64,000 nucleotides of DNA from VRUE01 sp963822295 (GTDB lineage: Bacteria > Actinomycetota > Thermoleophilia > Solirubrobacterales > 70-9): NCBI GenBank assembly GCA_963822295.1, contig CAWGHD010000002.1, positions 2,542,001 to 2,606,000 on the forward strand. The letters are read 5' to 3'. Below the pieces are notes generated by a model. That model saw only the letters and a list, made by a program, of their open reading frames with translations. It searched no databases and was not told where the DNA came from. Below are positions 58,610 to 64,000 of this stretch, in pieces. The stretch's first letter is position 1. Each line of letters starts with the position of its first letter. The position numbers and the translations under genes were made by a program.

Positions 58610-58615
58610 AGTTTA
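58610..58615 (-). promoter_or_regulatory. Probable -10 hexamer TAAACT for the small-protein/nucleotidyltransferase pair
   Basis: Leftward TAAACT, then GAACCC, then GTG 58603: six-base spacing. Confidence 0.5.
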
Positions 58616-58725
58616 AAGGGGCGTGTCCTACAAGCCGGATCACGCACTTCGACGCCACAGAATCCTAGTCGGACCTCTAACATCCCGCCCGCAACTTGAA
58701 GGCGGCTCCTCAGAGCCAAACCTGT

Positions 58726-58798
<73 letters not shown>

Positions 58799-58909
58799 TA
58801 TGGACTTCCCGCCACTGCGGGGAGCTCCCCGGGGCGCATTGACGGCGGTCTCGGCTCGGTGGGAAGGGGTGGCGGTGGGGAGGTCGCTGGACTACGATGC
58901 GACATTCCA

Positions 58910-58939
58910 CACAAGGCCGAGTGGAGGCGACGGCTTGTG
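58910..58939. repeat. Inverted repeat CACAAG-CCG / CGG-CTTGTG
   Basis: Arms at 58910-58919 and 58931-58939, about 30 bases before the TetR gene at 58968 and 110 after the tRNA. It may be an operator for the TetR gene or a terminator for the tRNA transcript. Confidence 0.4.
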
Positions 58940-58967
58940 AGACGTAGCATTCTTTGCAGGTACAGCT

Positions 58968-59627
58968 ATGTTCACCGATTCGACTCCGACTGCCGGAAAA
59001 GCCGAGCAAGAGCAAGATCGCATCTGCCGCGCCCTCGTGTCCCTGATCGACGAGCGGGGCTACTCGGAGATCGCCCTCGAGGACCTGCTCGAGCGGGCTG
59101 AGGTCGACCGGGCCGGCTTCGAAGCCTGTTTCAGCAGCCTCGATGAGTGTTTCGCCGAGGTCTGGAAGGCCTACACCCAGACGATGGCCGAACCTCTCCT
59201 GGCGGCGTATTGGGCATACGACTCCTGGCGGGATGGGATGCGGGCGCTGGCCTGGGAGCTCTGCCGGCAGATTCTGGCCGACCATCTGCGCGCTCGCATC
59301 TGCATGGTCGAGGTCAACTTCGGGGGGGAGCTGGTCCAGGGGACCAGGGATCTGGTCCTCGGGGGATACGTCGAGTTGGTCCACCTCGGCAGCAAGGAGG
59401 AGCCGCACGGGGCGGAGGTGCCGAGGGCCCAGGCCGAGGCGGTCGTGGGCGCCGTCTGGGACCGCGCGGGGAGGATCATCATGGCCCGGAATTTCGATGC
59501 CGTGGTCGATGACGTCCCCGAATTGCTCTACCTGATCTTCCTTCCCTACCTCGGGCCCGAGGTCGCGCAGGAGGAACTTCGCCGTGGCCGGGAGGACGTC
59601 GCCCGATTCAAGCGCGACGCGCCCTAG
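58968..59627 (+). CDS. TetR family transcriptional regulator
   Basis: 219 residues. HTH: RICRALVSLIDERGYSEIAL with EDLLERAEVDRAGFEACFSS and LDECFAEVWKAY; DRAGF in place of SRATFY makes the recognition helix atypical, and a similar DRAAF is found in the 60491 product, so these two form a subgroup. The rest is helical (LRARICMVEVNFGGELV, LLYLIFLPYLGPEVAQEELR). The LPYLGPE/LPYRGSD end is shared with 60491 too. ATG 58968 has GCAGG 8 bases upstream. It is the first of four co-directional TetR genes; regulated genes are unknown. Confidence 0.85.
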   Translation: MFTDSTPTAGKAEQEQDRICRALVSLIDERGYSEIALEDLLERAEVDRAGFEACFSSLDECFAEVWKAYTQTMAEPLLAAYWAYDSWRDGMRALAWELCRQILADHLRARICMVEVNFGGELVQGTRDLVLGGYVELVHLGSKEEPHGAEVPRAQAEAVVGAVWDRAGRIIMARNFDAVVDDVPELLYLIFLPYLGPEVAQEELRRGREDVARFKRDAP

Positions 59628-59777
59628 GGCGCGTCCTCAGGGAACCTCCGCGCCGCCCAAACCTGTACGGTGCCCGCCGGTACGACACCGTTCAAGCAGG
59701 TACTTCTACATTGTCCAACGAACAATCTCGCTCGGGTCCTCGGTCGGCCTTTCCCTTGTCTGCTCCCCTCGGGGCGG

Positions 59778-59783
59778 TATCCT
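59778..59783 (+). promoter_or_regulatory. Probable -10 hexamer TATCCT for leaderless TetR gene
   Basis: TATCCT, six bases, GTG 59790. TTGTCT lies 16 bases upstream of the hexamer as a possible -35. Confidence 0.55.
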
Positions 59784-59789
59784 CGCTGC

Positions 59790-60449
59790 GTGGAGACCAT
59801 TCCAGGCCATCTGGAGCGCCTCCCGGAGGGAGGGGATCGGGACCGGGCGCAGATGCTCTCGCGCGAGCCGCGCGAGAGGATCCTGGCCGCGATGGCCGAG
59901 ATCGTCGCCAAGCGGGGCTATCAGGGCACGACGATCGAGCTCATCGTCAAGCGAGCCGGCGTCTCCCGCGCGACCTTCTACGAGCATTTCGAGAATCGAG
60001 AAGACTGCCTCCTGGCCGGGTTCTACGACGCGGCGGTGGAGCTTCAGCGACGGATGGAAGGGGCGGCCTCGAAGGCCTCCGAGTGGCCCGGCCAGGTCCA
60101 CGCCGCCCTCGCCGCCTTTCTCGATTACGCGGTGGACAATCCGGCCCTGGCACGGACCTGCATCGTCGAGTCGGTGACCGCGGGGCCGGTGGCGATGGAA
60201 CGCTACGAGCTCGCCCTGCGGGCGTTCGTGCCGCTCTTCCGCAAGGGCCGCGACGTCGAGGAAGCCTCCGAGGAGCTTCCCGACGAACTCGAGGACCTGA
60301 TCATCGGCGGCCTGGTCTGGATGGTGCACCAGCGCCTGTTGCGCAACGAAATCGACGAGCTCCCCGACCTGCTGCCGACAATGATCGAATTTGCGCTCGT
60401 CCCCTACATGGGCGAGAAGCGCGCGGCCGCGGTCGCCGCCCAGGCCTAG
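59790..60449 (+). CDS. TetR family transcriptional regulator
   Basis: 219 residues from GTG 59790. HTH: ERILAAMAEIVAKRGYQGTT with IVKRAGVSRATFYEHFENRE and DCLLAGFYD. The C-terminal domain has DYAVDNPALARTCIVESVTA and EDLIIGGLVWMVHQRLLRN, a core often seen in actinobacterial TetRs. A longer frame to 59670 exists but TATCCT six bases before the GTG makes the short form more likely. It follows the previous TetR gene by about 160 bp, so it probably has its own promoter. Ligand unknown. Confidence 0.87.
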   Translation: METIPGHLERLPEGGDRDRAQMLSREPRERILAAMAEIVAKRGYQGTTIELIVKRAGVSRATFYEHFENREDCLLAGFYDAAVELQRRMEGAASKASEWPGQVHAALAAFLDYAVDNPALARTCIVESVTAGPVAMERYELALRAFVPLFRKGRDVEEASEELPDELEDLIIGGLVWMVHQRLLRNEIDELPDLLPTMIEFALVPYMGEKRAAAVAAQA

Positions 60450-60490
60450 GGCTTCCCTCCGCCAAAGGCTCCGCAAGGGGAGGGGCCTAG

Positions 60491-61102
60491 GTGGGCCCGT
60501 CTCCCCGGGACCCGGATCGCCCCGAGCGCGATCGGATCTGCGCGGCGATGGTCGAGCAGGCCGCGGAGCGCGGCTTCAAGTCCGCGGGCATCGACGACGT
60601 CGTGCGCGCGGCCGGCGTCGACAGAGCGGCGTTCAGCCGCCACTTCGACAGCCTCGAGGCCTGCTTCGGCGCGGCCTGGGAAGAGGTGGACGCCGAACTG
60701 CGCAGCGTCATGGCGACCGCGTTCGAGCGCCCCGGGGACTGGCAGGACCGCCTGCGCGACTCTTTTCTCGCCGGCATGCAATTCCTCGCCGCCGACGAAG
60801 GCCGGGCGCGGTTCTACATCGCCGAGGTTCTGTATGTCAGCGACGAGATGCGCGATCGTCAGCATGCGGCGATGACCCGTCTCGCCCTTGCGATTGACGG
60901 CGGGCGAGAGCCAGCCGACGCCGACCGGCCACCTCCGGGCATCTCCAACGCGATCTCGGGGGCGATCTGGCACCGGGTCCATCAACTGGTCGGGGCCGGG
61001 CGCGGCGCCGACCTCTCCGCCCAGGTCCCGAGGTTCATGTACCTCGCGGTTCTGCCGTATCGCGGTTCCGACGCCGCCCAGGCCGAGTTGCGACGCGCGT
61101 GA
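60491..61102 (+). CDS. TetR family transcriptional regulator
   Basis: 203 residues from GTG 60491 with AAGGGGAGGGG just upstream. HTH: RICAAMVEQAAERGFKSAGI with DDVVRAAGVDRAAFSRHFDS and LEACFGAAW; like the 58968 product it has DRAAF/DRAGF at the recognition helix and S-LEACF/S-LDECF after it. The core ends LAVLPYRGSDAAQAELRRA. It follows the 59790 gene by 41 bp and may be co-transcribed with it; the next TetR start is only 29 bp after its stop. Function unknown beyond DNA binding. Confidence 0.86.
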   Translation: MGPSPRDPDRPERDRICAAMVEQAAERGFKSAGIDDVVRAAGVDRAAFSRHFDSLEACFGAAWEEVDAELRSVMATAFERPGDWQDRLRDSFLAGMQFLAADEGRARFYIAEVLYVSDEMRDRQHAAMTRLALAIDGGREPADADRPPPGISNAISGAIWHRVHQLVGAGRGADLSAQVPRFMYLAVLPYRGSDAAQAELRRA

Positions 61103-61118
61103 GTCCCCGCGCTGGCGC

Positions 61119-61124
61119 TATCGT
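61119..61124 (+). promoter_or_regulatory. Probable -10 hexamer TATCGT for leaderless TetR gene
   Basis: TATCGT, seven bases, GTG 61132. Confidence 0.5.
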
Positions 61125-61131
61125 CCGCCCC

Positions 61132-61815
61132 GTGGAGAGTCGTAGCTCGAGCAAGGAACCCGAGGGTCCTGGCCATCTTCGGCCGCTCCATGGCGGTCGC
61201 CACAGCATCCCCCCCGACGTGCTCGCCCACAACCAGCGGGAGCGGCTCCTCGCCGCCCTCGCCTCCTCCGTCGCCGAGAACGGCTACAACGCCACCACGA
61301 TCACCCAGATCACGAGCGCCGCGTCGGTCTCCCGTCGCACCTTCTACGAACACTTCGACGGGAAGGAGGAGTGCTTCCTGGCCGCCTACGAGGCCCTCGA
61401 CTCCTATCTCGCCACGCTGATGGGGGAGGCCGCGGACGCCGAGGACAAGTGGCCCGACCAGGTGGTCGCCGGCTTCGTCGCCGTGATCGGCTTCCTCGCC
61501 TCCAGTCCCAACTTCGCCCGCATCTACCTGATCGAGGCCGCGGTCGTCGGCGAAGCGACGACCGAAGCGCGGGCCGAGACGGCCGGCCGCTTCATCAAAT
61601 TGCTGGAGCCCGGGCGGCGCCATCGGGATCTGGACCCCGGCATCGAGGAAGGCCTTGTCGGCGGCATCATGACCCTGCTGGCAAGACGCGTGTTGAACGG
61701 AGAAGCCGCCGAGCTCGACCGTTTCGTCCCGGCCGTGCTGGAGTTTGCGCTCGCGCCGTATCTAGGGGTCGACGAGGCGCGAAGCGTCATCGCCCGGCAC
61801 ACGACCACGGCCTAG
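61132..61815 (+). CDS. TetR family transcriptional regulator with GRHS N-terminal arm
   Basis: 227 residues from GTG 61132. N-terminal arm LRPLHGGRHSIPPDVLAHNQ is the counterpart of LPPGRHG arms in the 15565 and 16296 products. HTH: RERLLAALASSVAENGYNAT with TSAASVSRRTFYEHFDGKEE and CFLAAYEALD. The core shows the usual actinobacterial pattern (DQVVAGFVAVIGFLASSPNF, EEGLVGGIMTLLARRVLNGE). An extension to 61099 overlaps the previous stop but lacks a ribosome site. Its stop shares CTAG with the convergent TetR gene. Target unknown. Confidence 0.88.
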   Translation: MESRSSSKEPEGPGHLRPLHGGRHSIPPDVLAHNQRERLLAALASSVAENGYNATTITQITSAASVSRRTFYEHFDGKEECFLAAYEALDSYLATLMGEAADAEDKWPDQVVAGFVAVIGFLASSPNFARIYLIEAAVVGEATTEARAETAGRFIKLLEPGRRHRDLDPGIEEGLVGGIMTLLARRVLNGEAAELDRFVPAVLEFALAPYLGVDEARSVIARHTTTA

Positions 61816-62492
61816 CGCCTTCCGCCTTCGCTGTCGCGGAGAGGCGCACCGGCCGCCCCCGCGGCGACCATCGCCCCGCCAAAGGCCGCTTGCAGCAGGA
61901 CCAGCAATTTCTCACGGTCCATGTCGCGCTGCTCCAGCCAGCGAAGCACCGCTCCCTCGACGAAGAACAACCAACCCTGGATCGCGGTCTCCAGCGCCGG
62001 TGTCGGCTCGGTGCTGATCGGCGACGCCTCCCAGTTGCCGAGCGCCTGCAGCAAGACCTGCGTCTGTTCTCGCCGCCCGGTGTCGAGCAGCTCCGCGAGC
62101 TCGGGGTCGCCGCTGCCTCCCCTGAAGATCTCGACGTACGCGGTGGCGTGTTCCTCCACGTACTCCAGGAAGGCGGCAAGGCTGGCGCCGAGCTGCGCTT
62201 CCGGCGGGAGACTCGGGTCGGGCCGCAGAACCTCGAACAGCTGTTTCTGCCCACGCTCCACGGCGGCCAGCAGGAAGGCATTCTTGGTCGGGAAGTAGTG
62301 ATACAGGAGGCCTTTGGAGACCCCGGCGGCTTCCGCGATCTCCTCGATCGAGACGTCCTCGTGTGGCCGCTGCCTAAGCAGCTCAACGCCGGCGCTGAGA
62401 AGCTGCTCCTGCCGCTCCTCCGTCGTCAGCCGAACTCTCGATTCCCCGCTCAAAGCCGCCCTGTACTCCCTGTTGATTCGGCCGTATCTCAC
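61812..62492 (-). CDS. TetR family transcriptional regulator (autoregulated)
   Basis: 226 residues from GTG 62492; a TTG at 62453 is an alternative. HTH: RQEQLLSAGVELLRQRPHED with IEEIAEAAGVSKGLLYHYFP and TKNAFLLAAVERG, the SKGLLYHYFPTK type that differs from the SRxTFYxHF of the other TetRs here. The core contains LETAIQGWLFFVEGAVLRWL and ends in a Gly/Ala-rich tail. A 22-bp perfect palindrome at its start and a TATCAT hexamer just upstream point to tight self-repression. It is divergent from the small gene at 62656 and may control it as well. Confidence 0.88.
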   Translation of the reverse strand: MRYGRINREYRAALSGESRVRLTTEERQEQLLSAGVELLRQRPHEDVSIEEIAEAAGVSKGLLYHYFPTKNAFLLAAVERGQKQLFEVLRPDPSLPPEAQLGASLAAFLEYVEEHATAYVEIFRGGSGDPELAELLDTGRREQTQVLLQALGNWEASPISTEPTPALETAIQGWLFFVEGAVLRWLEQRDMDREKLLVLLQAAFGGAMVAAGAAGAPLRDSEGGRR

Positions 62493-62513
62493 TATTGACC
62501 AGCTGGTCAATAG
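62492..62513. promoter_or_regulatory. Perfect 22-bp palindrome, half-site CTATTGACCAG: TetR operator
   Basis: Two 11-bp arms with no spacer. The inner TTGACCA/TGGTCAA is a classic TetR-family half-site. On the minus strand TATCAT (62514-62519) lies immediately upstream, so the palindrome would cover the transcription start of the TetR gene. Confidence 0.82.
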
Positions 62514-62655
62514 ATGATAGACCATAAACCCATAAACGTTCATTTGACGGGAGCCGGTCGCACAGGGCAACACCAAGCGGCCGGCAAAAAATGGGTTACA
62601 GGGAAAACACCCCGGCGGACTGCAGGGTCGGGACAGCAGAGGAGGTCGAGATCGA

Positions 62656-62946
62656 ATGTTCACCACGACTCCTGACAAAGCAGAGACCCGCGTCAGCGTG
62701 TCCGTTTCACCGGTCGGATTGGGTCCCGAGCGGGCGGTGCTCACCCACCTGCTCGATCAGCATCCACGCCGCCTGACGCTCCAGGAACTCTCCCAAGAGG
62801 TCCGTGACCGGGTCGATGACCGCGTCGTCGAACGGGCCGTCGGCAACCTCGCCGCCGCCTCCTTTTTGGTCCAGGATGGCGCCGACCTGGTTCCGGCTCC
62901 GGCGGTGCTCAGCTTCGATCAAGCTCAACCCCATACCCACTTCTAG
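62656..62946 (+). CDS. Small winged-helix-like protein
   Basis: 96 residues. The middle reads GPERAVLTHLLDQHPRRLTL, QELSQEVRDRVDDRVVERAV and GNLAAASFLVQDGADLVPAP, a helix-helix-helix-strand pattern of a winged helix without an extra domain. ATG 62656 has GGAGG about 10 bases upstream. Similar short wHTH proteins occur in Solirubrobacterales, but I cannot name a family. Divergent from the TetR gene with its palindromic operator (gap 163 bp), so a regulatory link is plausible. Confidence 0.72.
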   Translation: MFTTTPDKAETRVSVSVSPVGLGPERAVLTHLLDQHPRRLTLQELSQEVRDRVDDRVVERAVGNLAAASFLVQDGADLVPAPAVLSFDQAQPHTHF

Positions 62947-63207
62947 GCCTTTCTACTGATCCCGACCGGGACGGCGAAACCCCCTTGCCAAAGCGGTTTT
63001 ACAGGTCGCACACAGCATCGTTCACCATGGAACGGCACTGTTCATCCAGGTACGTCCACTTGCATTTGCTTCGGACAAGTGCCACTATCGTCTCGCTCGC
63101 CAGGGAGGCGGGCTGGGAATGCAGATACCACTAGGGCCTCCAGGGACCCGGCGGGGGCGTTCAGTATCCGACCGGGATGAGCGGGGCACAGGGACAAGGA
63201 GAGAGAG
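62947..63207. other. Upstream region of the last gene
   Basis: No gene. A TATCGT hexamer near 63085 is a possible -10, without a clear -35. Nothing like the TTGACT-N17-TCTAGT promoter is present. Confidence 0.35.
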
Positions 63208-64000
63208 TTGAGGGCATCGTCCGCATCGTCCGGCTTCCTGCCAATTCGGGCTCTCGGGATCGCGCTAGCGGCCTGCGCCCTCCTCCTCGTCGGTCCCGCC
63301 GCGTCGGCCCTTGCCGCCACGAGCCATGTGCCGGCCGGGGAATTCCCGATGAAAGACACCGCCGCCGAAACGGAATACGGGACTGGGATTGTCGCCGACA
63401 AATTCACCGGGGACATCTTTGTCCTCGCCGGCAACGGGAGCATCTTCAAATTCAACTCGGCGGGGGTCCCGAGCGCCTTCTCGTCCACCGGCCAAAGCAG
63501 GCTCGTGACCGGCTGCGGCTTCAACTGCCGCACGATCGCCATCGACAACTCCGGAGGCCCGAACCAGGGCGTCCTTTATGTCGGCAATCGGGGGATAGGG
63601 ACCGAACTCGGCGCCAGGGTCTTCCTGCCTAACGGCGTCCCGACGGCCGGCATCAAAAATCGGTCCGACACGAGCAACATCGCGTTCTGCGGCGTCGCGG
63701 TCGACGCCGCCGGGAACGCGTATATCGCACGTCCCGGCGCGCCGACCACCACCTCCCTGGTCGACAGATACCAGCCGTCCAACTGGGCGCTCAACCCCAA
63801 TCACGTGCCGGCAATCACCGGCTCGATGGCCCCGCTGGGGATCAATCTGCCATGCAGGATATCGGTGAACTCCCTCGGCACCATGTACATCCAAACGTTC
63901 GCCGATGTCAACACCGCCTTTCCGGTCGTACGCTTCCTCGCGTCCTCCTTCGGGGCGGCCGGGTTCGGCGAACCCGTCAATGTGCCGTCGGCCTTCGGCA
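63208..64000 (+). CDS. Secreted propeller protein, N-terminal part
   Basis: Start TTG 63208 with AAGGAG six bases upstream; the gene leaves the window after about 264 residues. Signal peptide ALGIALAACALLLVGPAASA, then NHL-like propeller strands: TGIVADKFTGDIFVLAGNGS, IAIDNSGGPNQGVLYVGNRG, GVAVDAAGNAYIARPG and SVNSLGTMYIQTF. It matches the N-terminal halves of giant proteins 1, 2 and 4, so FN3-like repeats and a basic tail are expected beyond the window. Four Cys in the visible part (for example VTGCGFNCRTIAID). Likely the first gene of another secreted-protein locus. Confidence 0.78.
   Translation, partial: MRASSASSGFLPIRALGIALAACALLLVGPAASALAATSHVPAGEFPMKDTAAETEYGTGIVADKFTGDIFVLAGNGSIFKFNSAGVPSAFSSTGQSRLVTGCGFNCRTIAIDNSGGPNQGVLYVGNRGIGTELGARVFLPNGVPTAGIKNRSDTSNIAFCGVAVDAAGNAYIARPGAPTTTSLVDRYQPSNWALNPNHVPAITGSMAPLGINLPCRISVNSLGTMYIQTFADVNTAFPVVRFLASSFGAAGFGEPVNVPSAFG

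Overview
The window is GC-rich actinobacterial DNA. The gene content points to the Thermoleophilia (Solirubrobacterales-like): a swarm of TetR regulators with an LPPGRHG-type N-terminus, delta-60 and FN3 secreted proteins with Lys/Arg-rich C-terminal tails, an archaeal-type topoisomerase I, and many genes that seem to be read from leaderless GTG starts behind a TANNNT hexamer. The placement is inferred from gene families and style only; there is no rRNA or other marker for a firm assignment.

Layout. 0-13 kb is mostly housekeeping: the start of B12-dependent ribonucleotide reductase (leaving the window on the left), a TrhA/hemolysin III membrane protein, an FMN reductase/YceI pair divergent from a MarR regulator over a shared inverted repeat, a siroheme-synthesis enzyme, a UDP-glucose epimerase-like protein, then the replication block topA-tmk-holB with a GNAT acetyltransferase. 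A DUF2304/glycosyltransferase-2 pair (the latter with two apparent single-base insertions) and a histidine kinase/response regulator pair follow. 13-20 kb mixes four TetR genes, two small secreted paralogues, a delta-60 repeat protein, a pseudogene tail of a giant secreted protein, and a tandem-TetR protein cut off in its second domain.

20-29 kb is a low-density, eroded segment: a protein scrap, a PucR-like regulator, a promoter-plus-terminator unit that may be a small RNA, a broken P-loop/nuclease remnant, a secreted 685-residue protein, a second delta-60 protein and a tRNA-like remnant. 29-36 kb holds an MMPL/RND transporter with a coiled-coil ectodomain, a small secreted protein, a DUF2600 terpene-synthase-like gene overlapping an UppS-type cis-prenyltransferase, and an intact tandem-TetR regulator.

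36-55 kb is the most unusual part: five very large secreted proteins (773, 1363, 936, 1487 and 915 residues) in one co-directional run, alternating beta-propeller/FN3 proteins with a second four-module type, all ending in Lys/Arg-rich tails, behind a leader of about 800 nt. A 260-residue single-module paralogue and at least three decayed pieces of the same families lie nearby or at 19.4 kb, so the family is multiplying and decaying in this genome. 55-64 kb has a SnoaL-like protein, PPK2, a small-protein/nucleotidyltransferase pair with toxin-antitoxin layout, tRNA-Thr(GGU) with a 3-prime-end copy 1.8 kb upstream, five more TetR genes, a small winged-helix-like protein and the beginning of a further secreted propeller protein that runs off the right edge.

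How the parts fit: the secreted proteins probably form a surface or matrix layer, and the dense TetR set probably senses lipophilic compounds, but no substrate can be read from sequence. Starts were chosen from Shine-Dalgarno sites or from the TANNNT-N6/7-GTG pattern where this was visible.
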